Under the pieces are notes generated by a model. The model saw only the letters and a list, made by a program, of their open reading frames with translations. It was not told where the DNA came from and did not search any database. The position numbers and the translations under genes were made by a program. A stretch of 64,000 nucleotides of DNA from assembly GCA_029817715.1 (NCBI GenBank), contig JARUPY010000455.1, positions 5,001-69,000 on the forward strand. Reading direction: 5' to 3'. Shown here piece after piece: positions 10,863 to 23,265 of this stretch (its first letter is position 1; every line of letters starts with the position of its first letter). This DNA is from Melastoma dodecandrum (lineage: Eukaryota > Streptophyta > Magnoliopsida > Myrtales > Melastomataceae).

Positions 10863-11082
10863 GTGGGCCCATTTACATCAAAAAATCTCTCTCTCTAAAT
10901 TTCTCTCCCTTCTCTCTACGATTCCCGCCAAAAATACCTTCTCTGCTGGTTCCTGCCCCCACCAGCGCCGCTTGCCTGGTGCGCTGAAGGTCGGCATCCT
11001 ACCGACTTACAGTCGCCGAAGGACGGTGGCCCTTTCTCATCAAACACCCCCCTTCTGTTGGTGTATTATGCTCCTTCGCTAG
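10863..11082 (+). promoter_or_regulatory. LINE A2 5' UTR (putative internal promoter region)
   Basis: A non-coding leader of 220 nt. It shares its first bases (GGGCCC then a T-rich stretch) and a CT-rich block (TCTCTCTCTAAAT) with the LINE B leader, although the ORFs are well diverged. LINEs of this clade normally carry their promoter in the 5' UTR; that role is inferred, and I see no clear TATA box. Confidence 0.5.
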
Positions 11083-12863
11083 ATGGAAATGGAGTGTGAC
11101 CTCCCGTATGAACAGGCCTTCCCGGAGCTTGGAAACAAGTCAGGAACGACTGTTAGGGATGACACTCCAACGGTTAAAGGAGTGGGTACTCCGCAGACTC
11201 TCTCTTTTAAAGAAGCATTAAAAGCGTGGAGCATGGCGCCACAAGTACCTCCTCAACAACTCACATTTAATGAGGAGGGTAAGCTGAAGATTCCCCCCGT
11301 ATAGAAGGAAACGGCAAAATCTAAATGGGATTCCTGTATTATTGGTTTCATGATTGGGAAGAATGTCCCCTTTACTGTGGTGAAGCGTATCTGTGTCCAG
11401 CTATGGGGAAAAAGGGGCTTGCAGCAAGTGAGCCCAGTGGGTCCAAACAGAATTTTATTGAGGTTTGAGAAAAATGAGCAGGTTGATGGTATACTAAACC
11501 GGAGTGATTGACATATTGCGGGGTGTCCAATTTTATTGAGAAGATGGAGTGTGGGTATCCAACTATCGGACAGTGAGCTTAGAACTGTTCCGTGCTGGGT
11601 ACAACTTGCGGGCATTCCGCTTGAATTATGGCATAAGGAGGGAATTGTTTACTTGGCTAGTGTGTTGGGTGTACCTTGAAGGGTGGATGGCCGATCGGAA
11701 CGTATGGCAAACATTGGAACGGCGAGAGTCCAAGTAAATTGCTCTGCTGAAAAGCAAATGTAGAAGATTATTGAGGTGGAAGGTGAGATGGGCAGTGGGA
11801 TTAAGGTGGATGTGCTATATGAAAATGCCCCTAGCCTTTGTATTAGGTGTAAAGTTTTTGGACACTTTACCACGCAATGCCAAATTCATAGATCACGAAG
11901 TCGAAGCCGCAGCAGAGGGCTGAGAAAAAGGGATGAATCCTCTACAAGTAGGCGACATATGGAGCCTAAGGGGGATAATGCTGATGACCAAATGAGGATT
12001 TTGTCATGGAATGCCTCTAAGCCCTCACATAGTCCGAAGGGGGATGTGGGGAACTCTAGCTGGAGATGGAGGCAAAAAGAGTTAAGTACGATGGATTTTG
12101 GAATGGGGGAAGGGAGAGTGCTGCTAATATTGATAGAGAACTTGCCTATTCTAGTTATGTACCGGAACGATGGAAGATAGTGTCGTATGTGAGGCCGGCA
12201 GGAGGAGAATGTCATGGGGTAAACTCTCAATTGAACCCAAGCAATGATGTAGAATTGCCTCTCATAGCCTTATCAGGCCCTGGTCAGAGTAATGGGGATG
12301 AGATGATTGCTGAAAATGAGTTGGACCTACCAATGATACACCTGACAGGGGAAAGCAATGAGTCACATAACCTCTGTGAAGAGGAAATGGTGCAGGGGAG
12401 TTCCGACCAATCTGCCAGTATGAACCAGAAAAATGAAAATGAAGGGAACGACCCTTTGCCATGGGATGAGTATGATAGTGCTGATGATATAAATGAGTCT
12501 TGCGAAGTTGATATTGAAGCTGAGAAAGCACTGTTGTTGCTCAATCATGACAGTACTACCCCAACTCGGAGCAAGCGAGATGAGGATGTGCAGATAACAG
12601 AAAACAGAATTGAGCAATTGGCCAGCTGTATGATGAGCAAGGGGGGGAACCTTGTCCTGATGCTAACAGAGGCACTGCAGAATAAATTGACTGAAGAAAG
12701 TAGCAAAACACTAGGACCGTGCATTCAGGCACTGCAGGACTCAGTCACTTCTTCGATGGCTGAAAACTCCCCACAAACAGTTATGTCCACCAGGAAGGGT
12801 GGAGAGAATTGGCAGCACAAAGGGGGCAGTAAGAATAAGATGGGCCCCAAGAGCCGTCGTTAA
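11083..12863 (+). pseudogene. LINE A2 ORF1 (gag-like protein), multiple stops
   Basis: This preserves the whole family A ORF1 layout. It has a short acidic N-terminus (MEMECDLPYEQAFPELG), a DUF4283-like region (about 11280-11640), a zinc knuckle (CIRCKVFGHFTTQC) near 11840-11880, an RS patch and an acidic C-terminal half ending in a basic tail. In-frame stops lie at 11302, about 11509 (W to TGA), about 11678 and 11761 (CAG to TAG), with a frameshift near 12070-12120. The start is the first ATG after the conserved leader and begins the recognisable protein. ORF2 follows after 6 nt, as in A1. Confidence 0.85.
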
Positions 12864-12869
12864 TTATCT

Positions 12870-15800
12870 ATGATAGGTTTTTGGAATGTAAGGGGTCTTA
12901 ATGATCCCATACACTGGAAGGAGGTAAGTAGCTTTATTAGTAGAAATAAGATAAGTATTATGGGTCTTTTGGAAACTAAGATAAAAAGGTGCTATAAGCC
13001 TTCTATGTGTCGGAGGCTGGAAACGGGATGGAAGGATGTTATGGCTTATGGTGGAAGAGATACCGGACGTATTGGGGTGATTTGGAACCCCCTAAAATGG
13101 CGGGTTGATGTGCGGTCTGTTAACCCTCAGTGGGTCCACTGTGCTATCAAGTGCATAAACAGTGATGAGGAGATGTCTGTGACCTTTGTGTATGGAGAAA
13201 ATGAACTGAATGCTAGAAGAATGCTCTGGAATTTCCTAGAAACGGTGAATGTTAATGGTATGCCATGGTGTGTGTTGGGGGATTTCAACACCATCAGGAA
13301 GCCATTAGAAAAAAGAGGCGGTTGTTCTCGGTGGACGGAAAATGATGAAGCATTTGATGACAGTCTAAGGAAGGTGGGTCTAGATGACCTCTCGTTTGGT
13401 GGGCAATTTTATACATGGTTGAACAGGAGGGATCCACCAATCCACTGTAAGCTGGATAGAGTGCTAGTAAACTAAGAATGGTTGGATACTTTTAGGAATA
13501 CACATGCTTATTTTCACCTACCAATGGTCTCTGATCATTCCCCGGGGGTGGGACAGTTCTGTGACGAGAATATCAAGAGGAGCCCCTTCAAGTTCTTTGA
13601 ATTTTGGAAGGCTATTCCTGGGTATCAGGAAGTTGTAAGCCTTGCATGGAACACATCTTTTCATGGCACAAGGATGTATGTCCTTTGTATGAAGCTGAAA
13701 GAGGCAAAATGGAGACTGAAGGATTTCAATAAAAATAAAGCCTATGGCATCTGTAGGAGGGTATCCCGGGCAAGAGAGGAACTTCAAAACTGACAGAGGA
13801 CTAATCTGGTAAACCCTGTATCGGAAACTATACAAAAGGAGAAAGAGGCTACTCGCACGTGGTCCATGCTTGCTAGATTGGAAGAAAGTTTTCTAAGGCA
13901 GAAATCCAGAGTTCGATGGCTGAGCTTGGGGGACAAAAATAATGCATACTTTTTCAGAAGTATGATGGCAAGAAGGAACACAAACAATATTGTCTCTCTA
14001 ATCAATGTGGAGGGAGAGGTGCTGGAAGGGAAGGAGTTGATTGTTTAGGAAATTGTGAACCATTTCAGTGTACTTTATGGGGCCTCCCCTGTTTGGATTA
14101 GGATGATTATCAGTAGGGGCTCTAGAGTCTAGTGCGAACAAGAATAAATTGTACACAAAGTGAAATGCTTCAAAGGCCGGTAGAGGAAGATGAGATTGTA
14201 AGAGCCCTTTCATCCCTCAAGAAGGGTAAAGCCCCGGGACCGGATGGTTTCCCCCCAGAATGCTTTTTTGCGTCGTGGAATATGCTTCGCAAGGATGTCA
14301 TTGAAGCAATAACGGAGTTCTTTGTAAAGGGTCGTATGCTGAAACAGTTGAATGTCTCTGCGATTACTCTAGTACCCAAAAACAAAAATGCGATGAGAGT
14401 CTCGGACTACAGGCCGATCTCTTGTTGTAACACCATGTACAAGTGTATCTCCAAGGTATTGGCAGATAGGCTAAAAATTGTAATTGGAGCTCTGATGGGT
14501 CCTACTCAATTTGCATTTATACCTGGGCGGAAGATTGTAGACAACATTATGCTAGCCCAGGAGATAATTCATGGCTATGGCGCTAGGAGAAGGTCGAAGG
14601 GCTGTGTGATGCAAATGGATATTGCTAAGGCTTTTGATTCTCTGGAATGGCCTTTCATTAGATTTACTCTGAAGGCTTTTGATTTCCCGAATACATTCAT
14701 AAACTGGGTTATGGAATGTATTTCGACCCCGACATCCTCGGTTAATATAAATGGTGAACTTCATGGCTTTATCAAACACTCGAGGGGTCTTAGGCAGGGA
14801 GATCCACTCTCTCCCTACGTTTTTGTTCTGAGTATGGAAACGCTATCAGGGCAATTGAGATTGGCAACTCAATTGCCGAGTTTTAAAATGCACTGGAGAT
14901 GTGAAAAGACCCAGATTACGCACCTATTCTTCGCGGATGATATTCTGCTTTTTACTATAGACCGGATGTGGCCTCCATTGTAGCCCTTATGGATGTGATG
15001 AACAATTTTGCCTTATGCTCGGGTCTCGCTGTTAGTAAGCCGAAGAGCAGGTTTTATTTATCAAAGTCTGCTGATGAGAGGGCGTCTGAAATCTCAGAAG
15101 CAACTGGCCTGTCAAAGGGTGATCTCCCTTTTAGATATCTTGGCGTACCCCTATCTGCAAACAAATTAACTTTTCTGGATTGTATGCCATTGATTGATGC
15201 GATTGCAAGGAAGATAAAAGGTTGGTCGGAAAGGTGTTTGTCATATGCGGGTAGAATTCAGTTGATACAATCGGTCTTATTTGCTATACAGACGTATTGG
15301 TCCATAATCATACCCCTGTAGTGCAAAGTCTGTTACAAGCTAGATTCTTTGATGTCAAATTTTTTGTGGGCAAATGGCAGACCTAAAGTCAAATGGAGTG
15401 AGGTCTGTAGGCCAAAAAACGAAGGGGGTCTAGGCCTGAAAAGGCCACTGTTATGGAATAAGGTGGCCATGCAAAAGCAACTCTGGAATATCCTTGAGGG
15501 AGATGAGAGTAATATTTGGGTCTCCTGGGTGAAGCATAATAAGCTTAAAGGCCAGTCTATTTGGACTGTGAAGAACGCCTCAAACTGCTCGTGGCTGTGG
15601 AAAAATATACTTGCATCGAGACACATTATGAGATCCTTGATATCTTGGCGGATGGGAGATGGTAGTCGTATTTCTTTTTGGGAGGATAATTGGACAGGTA
15701 GGGGAGCTATTGGGAGTATGCTCTCTGTGGATGAAATTGCGGTTTCGTCTATTAGCCTGACAGCTTCTGTCAGGGATGTATTGACCTCGGACCAATGGAA

Positions 15801-16264
15801 GTCATATATGGAAGGAAATCAGAGGGGAGGTGAAGTCAGTATTTTCGACAGATTTGGTGGCAGTCAGTCTGGTTCACTTCATCTTAAGGATAGTGTCCAT
15901 GACAAGCCCTTATGGAGAGGTGGACATTTTAGCATTTCAAGGGCATGGAATTTCTTGACAGCAGGGGGTCAAGAAGTTAAGAAAATGTTATCCCTCAACT
16001 GCAGATGGTAGTGGGATGTGTTCCCACCTGGAAGAAATTGAGGGGAGCTTCTCTTTTATGTGTGACCCGGATACGCCCCTGTGAAAAGGGTGCTCTGGAT
16101 AAGGCCTTTTTGAGAGGTGACCGGTTTTAGCACGTTGAGCGCGTGGAACTTACTGACTAGAACTGGTAAAAAAGTTCATTGGTTTGACTGGACCTGACAG
16201 AATGATCTTCCTGTGAGAATCTCTTCTGTGATGTGGATGATGGTAAAGGGGAGTGGAAGACAAT
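12870..16264 (+). pseudogene. LINE A2 ORF2 (endonuclease-reverse transcriptase), multiple stops, chimeric end
   Basis: This has the same architecture as A1 ORF2. The endonuclease (FWNVRG, LLETK, GDFN, KLDR, SDH) is followed by RT with KKGKAPGPDG intact near 14218, FADDILLF near 14931 and the later thumb region. Stops lie near 13473, 13791 (W to TGA), 14047 and 15319. Frame changes lie near 14100 and 14960. Near 15975 the match to A1 stops just before zf-RVT. A second, different version of the same protein segment (AWNLLTRTGKK, then QNDLPVRISSVMWMM) follows at about 16130-16250, so the end looks patched from another family member. Most of the zf-RVT cysteines are missing. Confidence 0.85.
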
Positions 16265-16449
16265 GTTATCTCCTTTCAGAGGGAGGAAATGATGTTCAGT
16301 TGTCGAAAAGAATAACGTAGGGGGGCCCTGGTCTTTTTTCTATCCAGAGTTTGGGGGCCCGTTTTATTCTCCATTAAATCAGGCTCCCTCAGTGCTTCTG
16401 TCATTGAAATCCCTAGGGCATAATCCGCTCTTCAAATTTCTGAGCAACC
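16265..16449 (+). other. Spacer before ORF3 of LINE A2
   Basis: No ORF. The last 100 nt match the A1 leader of ORF3 (CCCTAGGGCATA, then GAGCAACC just before the ATG), which supports the ORF3 start chosen. Confidence 0.5.
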
Positions 16450-18812
16450 ATGTGGAATGAGAGACGCTGTAGAGGTGCCACTAGATCTGCTCCTCCACCG
16501 CCGCAGCAGGGGGAGGGAAGTGGAACTCATACCCATGGGAAAAATGGTGCTGGGCCGTCGAGGCGTCGACCTGGGGGATCACGTCGAGGAAGGGCAGCGA
16601 ACCGAAATAAACATGGATCTGGGGGAAGGCGTAGTGCGACGAGCCGGCCGATGACGGAGGAGGAACGCGCGGCTCAGCAGGAGCATTTTGACAGATGGTG
16701 GACGCAACCTGAGGATGTCATGATGGGGGATAGTAGTTCTATTGTCTCGGTGGATGAGGAGCAACAAGGGCGACATGAGGGTAAACACACAGTGGAGGAA
16801 CCAAATTCACCACCCCCTTCCCCGCCTCCCTCGAGCTCAGAAACGGATTCCGACTTTGAGGTAACGGACTCTAACACCTACTGCACCTTATACAAAAATG
16901 GCAACTATGTTGCACATAAAGAGGAGGCCCTGCTGCCGGGTGTTGTGAATAAAGTAGGGGTTAGGGTTAAGTTGGAGTGGAGGCAGACTTATGCTTCGGT
17001 TTGGATTCGGCGTGCCCCGGAATGTTTACGTTTTCCCAAGTCGGACTGGCCTATAGTGGTAAGACCGGAAGAGGCAAGTGCGTCTACATCCAGGGATATC
17101 CTGCCACGGCCAATATCGCTCAAGAGAAAGTTTACTGACTGGTTAAACAATGAGGGTACGAAGAAGAGGCGGCTGGATAGGAAGAAAAGAAAAAATTGGG
17201 TGAGGAGATATGTTCTGGTCGAGAGTAAGGGAACCCAGACCGATGAACAGGTTGATGGTAGCGATGCTGAGGTGCCACTATTGGTGGCTCAGGGATGTCG
17301 TGCATCTTTTAATGATGTCACTCACCTGGGAGCGATGGATGAGGTGGAAAACATAAGTAATCCAGACCCGCCCTTCGTGGAGGATCGGGGCTTTGCTAGT
17401 GATGAGGATGTACTGAAGGAAGCTGAGGACATTATTATTCTGGGATAGAAGGATGCGCTGGGCGCTGAGGGCCTAACAGCAGGGGAGGTGGATGAGCAAC
17501 CGGGAGAAAATGCTGCCTCAACATCCTATGAAACCAACCGGTTTGACCTTTCCCTGAGGGCATTGATTGACAGAATTATGGAGAATTTTGATGACCTGGA
17601 TGCAGACGAAAAGGTTGTCCAAGTCCAGGCACTGAAATTTATTATTGAGCAGGTGGGCGACCCCTCTGAAGAGATTACTCGACTGTTGCAGATCATGACG
17701 CACTTAATTTAGAAAGCGCTGCGTGAACAAGCAAAATCTCTGGAGGATGATGAAGGAATCTCTGATCCAGTAAACTCCCCTGTGCTGTCTAGGGTTGCAG
17801 AACGGGCCATCTGCATCGTGACAGGCCGGAACATGAAGCCATGCAGGAATATCGAGATGCCACCCTACTCAGCCTTGATGAGCGGATCCTTAGGTTGAAA
17901 TGGGAAGTCCGAATGATGGAATCTGCACAGGGGAGCCTGAGGAATGATGCTGACGTTCGTGCTAAAAAGAAGGAATTCTTTAAGCTGGTGGAGGAATGGG
18001 AGGTAGCAATAAAGGAAAAGAAGGACTCCCTGAAAGCGAAAATGGCGAAATGGGACGATGTAATGGATCGTTTGGCCCGAGATGCAGAAGAAATGAAGAT
18101 TACTGAGGAACTTCTTGGAAAGTTTCCTCCCTGCATCGTTGAAACTCTATCTCAACCTGCTGCTGTACTAGAATATGAGCTACCTGTGGACCCTATTGTC
18201 CCACAATCTATGAGGGAGGCTCCAGTGCATCTTGCGGGGGAGTCTGATCAGGAGGATGGGGACAACGTGCATGTGAGTGCTCCTGCTGCAATGGAAGGAA
18301 TCTTTGTGATGAAGGTCCCTTCGGGCCCTGATGGGCAGCCGCTTGGAGCCCCTCGCTCACCAGGACCTGATAGTCGTCTTAATAACATCATCACACAAAT
18401 CTATGAGAAGATGGAGGACCCTGTAAGCCGTCCTCGAGCACTTGGTCAGCATGTGATGCGCTTTATTATGCAGCACCTGCGTGATATCCGGAATGAGTCC
18501 AATCGAGTTGTAAGGAGGAACAAATGCAGGGCTCTAAGGGACTATATTATGCAGTTAGGTGGGGTGGTCGATTTCTTCGGTGGACTGCATGACCAGCTGC
18601 TCTCCCGAGCTGAGGAAGAAGCGAGAAGAGCACAGGAAGTGAATGAAGACCCGCTTCCTTTCTTCTCCTTTGGCCCAGCACATGGCAGCCAGGGTACATC
18701 GTTTGATGACACTTCAACTAGGGAAGGGGGCAGTGACGAGAACTGGAGTGATGAGGGCCACACCCTTTTTGAACGCCGAAGCTCTGACGACCATGGATCC
18801 TCAAGTGAATGA
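16450..18812 (+). pseudogene. LINE A2 ORF3: unknown protein with TQT motif, stops and an insertion
   Basis: Second copy of the family A third ORF, similar to 7424-9666 along its whole length, which shows that ORF3 is a fixed part of these LINEs. The layout is an Arg/Gly-rich N-terminus, an acidic/serine stretch, the block DSNTYCTLYK to RRAPE, one KGTQT motif (residues 260-264), a leucine-rich helix (LRALIDRIMENFDDL), coiled coil and acidic tail. Stops are at 17446 (TGG to TAG) and 17710 (CAG to TAG). About 110 nt near 17730-17840 is absent from A1 and shifts the frame. The segment 17841-18812 is open to the end. No known domain recognised. Confidence 0.8.
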
Positions 18813-19098
18813 GGCTCTGCATTTGTGGCTATGTCCTTTTCCTTTTCCTGGTCATTTATGGCAGATTATATTAAATTTTGGACAGATGCATGTCTCGTTT
18901 CCTTGCTGAACTATGGTAATGGCTGGTGTTGCTTAGCATGTAGGACTAGACGACTAATTTCTTTTTGGATGTTTTCTGGAAAACTAAGGTAGATTGGTAG
19001 GCTGATGATGTATATTTTGGGGATTAAGGTCTAGGCGGGTCATGTACAGCCTGTGGGCTAAATTTATCTTTTAATGAAATTTTTACTTACCAAAAAGA
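18813..19098 (+). other. LINE A2 3' UTR and short A-rich tail
   Basis: Non-coding, matching the A1 3' end. CATGTAC lies at 19041-19047 and the hairpin AGCC-TGTG-GGCT at 19048-19059. The tail is only an interrupted A run. Confidence 0.7.
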
Positions 19099-19118
19099 AA
19101 ACCCTAAACCCTAAACCC
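19099..19118 (+). repeat. Short telomere repeat tract after LINE A2
   Basis: About two and a half CCCTAAA units between the A2 tail and the truncated family C element. Together with 10841-10862 it could be the A2 target-site duplication. Confidence 0.85.
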
Positions 19119-22100
19119 AGAATTCAATGAATGTAACCCTAGCATGCACCCACTGAGGGTTAATTTCGACCGTCGCGCTGTCAGTCCTGCTGTGTCTTTG
19201 GCCATGGTTTTGAGCGTTGTCCACAGAATTCTTTGAATTCTGGACGGAGCATCCACATTACGAGGGACTGGTTCGGCAGGCGTGGTCAGAGAGGTATGAT
19301 GGGCGGCCTATGTACGTGCTATATAGGAGGCTTGCCGCTCTTAAAGGGAAATTGAAAAGGCTGAATCGGGATGAGCTTGGTGGGTTATCGACGCGGGTTG
19401 GCGAGGCGAGATCACATCTTGAGGAGGTTCAGTCTGAGTTGTTGGCCCAAGGCTCGCATGGTGAGGTATCATTTGTTGAGCGGGCTGCTGCAACCAGATT
19501 TAATTACTTGGCTAGATTGGAGGAAAGCATGTTGCGCTAGAAGGCCCGTGTCTGCTGGTTACAGCTCGGGGATCGAAATATAGCCTATTTTTTCAGCATG
19601 ATGAAGCGTCGCCATAGCAGGAACGCCATTTTGTCGTTGACGAGGGATGATGGTGTGGTGTTGTCTGATTCGACTGAGGTGAGGGATGAGACGATCCGGT
19701 ATTTCAGCTTGTTATTCACAGCAGTTCCCCGAATAGCACCGATTGATAGGTATATGATTAGGGAGGTTATTTCTGGGACTGTGTCGTCAGAACAGATTGT
19801 TGGTCTGGTGGCCCCTGTTTCTGGGGAGGAGGTGCGTAAGGCGATGTTTCAGCTTGGCCGTCACAAGGCACCTGGACCGAATGGATACACGACAGAGTTC
19901 TTTAGGGGATCCTGGGAGGTTGTGGGAGCGCTGGTTACTGAGGCAATACAGGATTTCTTTACTCGGGGTCGTATTCTTCGTGAGGCGAATACCACTATTA
20001 TTTTACTCATTCCGAAGAATGCGAATCCGACAGCATTGACGGATTTCAGGCCTATCTCGTGTTGTAACATGGTGTACAAGTGTATTACTCGTATACTGGC
20101 GACGCGAGTTAGGGAGGTACTTCCTGGTATTATAGGTTCTGAGTAGTCGGTGTTTATACCTGGACGACGCATTGTGGATAACATCATGATTGTACACGAG
20201 GGGCTATCATATGGAGAGGAGCCCCCCCCCCGGTGTGCATTGAAGATTGATATCCGTAAGGCATATGACTCGGTCGAGTGGGATTTTTTACGGGTGGTAC
20301 TGGAGTGTTTCGGATTTCCGAGTTCGTTCATCGGGCTCATCATGGAGTGCGTAACTACGGCCAGATTTTCTATCAGCATTAACGGGGAGCTACAGGGTTT
20401 CTTCAGTAGTTCTAGGGGCCTTCGCCAAGCTTGTCCCTTGTCGCCGTATCTCTTTGTGATGGTTATGGAGGTTCTATCTGGCATGCTGAGGAAGACTGAT
20501 GAGACATCCGATTTTGGATTTCATTCCCGTTGTCGTAAAGTACGATTGTCCCACCTCTGTTTTGCGGATGATCTTCTCATTTTTTCTTGTGGGAGACCTT
20601 CGTCGGTGCGTTGTGTATTGGAGACATTATCGAGATTCGGGGATCAGTCTGGATTGAGGATAAGTGCACGTAAGAGTGAGATCTTCTTTGCGGGAGAGGT
20701 GCAGACGTAGATTCTGGTTTTGCACGGGGGGAGCTACCCGTTAGGTACCTTGGAGTGCCCCTTATTACGAGGCGGCTAACCTCGAAGGATTGTACGCCGT
20801 TAGTGGATGCTATTGCCGGCAGGATTTGCCACTGGACGAGCAGACACTTATCCTATGCTGGGAGGCTACAGTTAGTGAGCTCGGTACTATTCGCGACTCA
20901 GACGTACTGGTCGTCTATATTTCCATTACTGATGTCGGTTTGTAAGCGGCTGGAGCAGCTCATGTCGCGGTTTTTGTGGTCGGGTCCATCGATGGTCCAC
21001 CACAAGGCCAAGGTAGCGTGGCACACAGTGTGCAGGCCGAAGGAGCAGGGAGGGCTTGGTCTTAAGTGGGTCACAGAGTGGAACCGAGCGGCGATGCTGA
21101 AGCACATTTGGCACCTCTTATCGAATCCTGAGGACTCAGTATGGGCTCGCAGGTGCGGCGGCCGGATAGGTGTTCATGGATCTGGAGACGACTACTGACG
21201 CTGAGACACCTTGTTCGGCAACTTATTTCGTGGCGCATGGGGGATGGCAGCAGGATTTCATTCTGGTTTGACACGTGGTCCCCATTGGGGTCTTTGGTGG
21301 ATGTCTTTGGGGGTGAGGATATCGAGCGTTCCAAGGTTCCCTCTAGGATCTTAGTGGCGGACTTCTTTGCTGATCCCACTTGGCGGAGCTATATTGAGGG
21401 AGGTGAAGTGCGGATTCATTGGCATAGGTGAGCGTGCTTTGACAGATTGCGCGAGCTTCTTCCTGCCGGTTGTTATCCATTATCAGGTACTTCGGATCGG
21501 GTCATCTGGTCTTTACATCCTGATGGAGATATTACTATTGCCTCTGCATGGAGACATATCCGAAGGGATCATCGGGTTGTTCCATGGGCTAATTTTATCT
21601 AGGCTAAGGGCATGTTGCCGCGGTTCTCGTTTTTCCTGTGGTTGGCGATCCAGGGGAGGCTATATACTTCCGACATGCTATTCAGTCTGGGGGTATCGTC
21701 ATCATCTACATGTGCACTTTGTGGCTCGAGGCGAGAGCAGTTAGGCCACATCTTCTTTACATGCAGCTACTCATTTGGTCGTATACGGGTGGTCGGGAGA
21801 TTGCGCCGAACTTTCCGCAAAGGTGGTCCGCTATATCTTGGTTGTTGTTTTCGCTGGCGGGAGTCACACTTCGGAGGCGTTTACCTTTCGCTCGGATGTT
21901 GGGAGGCTGCGTTTATTACTTGTGGATACAACGGAATAAGCGTAGGGTTGGCAAGCATCTGCTCCCTGTTAGCACACTTGCCTCACTTATTCTTTCCTCG
22001 CAACCCCGGACGTAGCGTGACGTCATTATTTAGTTACGTTTTTTGCAAACGTATATATGGTGAAGTGGTCTCGATTTTCGGGGGTATGCCCTCGTGATCC

Positions 22101-22146
22101 ATGTACAGACTCTTTTATTTGGGTTGTAGAGTATTACTTATCAAAA
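19119..22146 (+). mobile_element. LINE family C element, 5'-truncated in ORF2, no ORF3
   Basis: A third LINE family, more diverged from A and B. It starts near the endonuclease-RT boundary with about 100 nt of poorly matching sequence (19119-19216), has RT and zf-RVT, and ends about 130 nt after ORF2. CATGTAC lies at 22100-22106, and a short A-rich tail runs into telomere repeats. No room exists for an ORF3, so this family lacks it. Stops and frameshifts are frequent. Confidence 0.88.
19217..22015 (+). pseudogene. LINE family C ORF2 (reverse transcriptase and zf-RVT), decayed
   Basis: The linker FFEFWTEHPHYEG begins the recognisable part. RT motifs follow: HKAPGPNGYTTEFF, DFRPISCCN, FIPGRRIVDN, KIDIRKAYDSVEW, GLRQACPLSP and FADDLLIF (near 20561). 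A zf-RVT remnant (CALCGSRREQLGHIFFTC) lies near 21700-21760. CAG to TAG stops lie at 19538 and 20144. There are frame changes near 20700-20750 and 21150-21430. The usual GLRQGDPLSP reads GLRQACPLSP, which would alter a conserved RT position. Not functional. Confidence 0.85.
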
Positions 22147-22249
22147 AGCAAACCTAAACCCTAAACTCTAAACCCTAAAACCCTAAACCCTAAACCTTAA
22201 AACCCTAAACCCTAAAACCCTAAAACCCTAAACCCTAAACCCTAAACCC
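22147..22249 (+). repeat. Telomere repeat tract (empty LINE B target)
   Basis: CCCTAAA with CCCTAAAA, ACTCTAAA and CCTTAAAA variants. The order of variants is the same as in the two halves flanking LINE B, so this is the uninterrupted version of that target. It ends abruptly at the Athila fragment. Confidence 0.95.
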
Positions 22250-23265
22250 TTAGCAACATCAAGAGTTCGATTCGCATCGTAAATGACATGAAATAACTTA
22301 TTCACTCTTTGTCCTAGAACGGCTCCAACCGCGTAGTCGCTTGCCCCGCACATTAGGTCAAATGGTAAATTTCAATTAGGTGCAATAACTATAGGGGCAG
22401 AAATCAACCTTTGCTTGAGCTCGTTGAAGGCAATAAGGCAGTCATCATCGAAAATAAAGGACCTATCCTTTTCTAAGAGATTACAAAGTGGCTTGGAAAT
22501 TTTGGAAAAGTCCTTGATAAAACTTTTGTAAAATCCTGCGTGTCCAAGAAAACTCCGGATTGCTTTGCCTGATGTTGGTGGTGGCAACTTTTCGATCGTT
22601 TCTATCTTTCTCGATCCACTTCAATCCCTTTGTTTGATATCCTGTGTCTAAGAACAATACCCTCTCGAACCATAAAATGGCATTTTTCCAATTTAAATAA
22701 GGTTTGTTTCTTCACAAAGTTTCAGCACACGAGCTAAATTTATCAAGCAATCATCAAAAAACATCCCAAAGATGGAAAAATCATCTATAAAAACTTCAAG
22801 GCACTGCTCAACCATATCAGTGAAAATAGACATCATGCATCTCTGAAACGTAGTTGGGGCATTACATAAACCAAAAGGCATTCGACGAAAAGCAAACGTA
22901 CTATACAGGCATGTAAAAGTAGTCTTTTCTTGATCGTCTGCTACTATGGCAATTTGGTTATATCCAGAATAACCATCTAGAAAAAAGTAAAATCCTTTAC
23001 CTGCCAGGTGAACCAACATTTGATCTATAAATGGAAGTGGGAAGTGATCTTTTCTTGTGACTTTATTCAACTTCCTATAATCCATGCAAACTCGCCAACC
23101 AGTCACCGTACGCGTGGGAATGAGCTCATTCTTTTCGTTGGAGACAACAGTCATCCTACCTTTCTTAGGTACACACTGCACAGGACTCACCCAAGAACTA
23201 TCAGAAATCGGGTATATTATGCATGCATCAAGCCATTTGATGATTTCCTTCTTGACTACTTCCTT
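22250..23265 (-). mobile_element. Athila-like Ty3/gypsy fragment (first copy): RT and start of RNase H
   Basis: On the - strand this encodes RT motifs (WVSPVQCVPKKG, VCMDYRKLN, FFLDGYSGYNQI, FRRMPFGLCNAP, VFIDDFSIF) followed by the RT-RNase H linker (FLGHAGFYKSFIKDFSKI). It is almost identical to 31247-32262. The left end is cut by telomere repeats and the right end by the duplication junction. The open frame continuing past 23265 is a chance fusion with family C sequence. A frame break lies near 22690. Confidence 0.9.

Larger units (their letters stand above)
10863..19098 (+). mobile_element. LINE A2 (family A, full length but decayed, three ORFs)
   Basis: This 8.2-kb non-LTR retrotransposon is present from 5' end to tail. 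It begins G-TGGGCCCATTT, like the GGGGGCCCTCATTT start of LINE B, followed by a pyrimidine-rich leader. It then has ORF1 (11083), ORF2 (12870), a rearranged stretch (15985-16330), ORF3 (16450-18812) and a 3' UTR with CATGTAC (19041-19047). The tail is short (CAAAAAGAAAA) and runs into CCCTAAA. Telomere repeats flank both ends. Many stop codons show it is older than A1. Confidence 0.9.
21709..23265 (+). repeat. 1,557-bp tandem duplication unit (first copy, empty site)
   Basis: This unit contains the family C 3' end, telomere repeats and 1 kb of Athila. The second copy starts at 23266 and is interrupted by LINE B after 23746; it resumes at 31178 and reaches 32262. The offset between copies is 1557 at the left part and 8997 at the right part, with very few differences. 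The head-to-tail junction lies in CATGT (23266-23270), present in both parent sequences. Confidence 0.88.
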
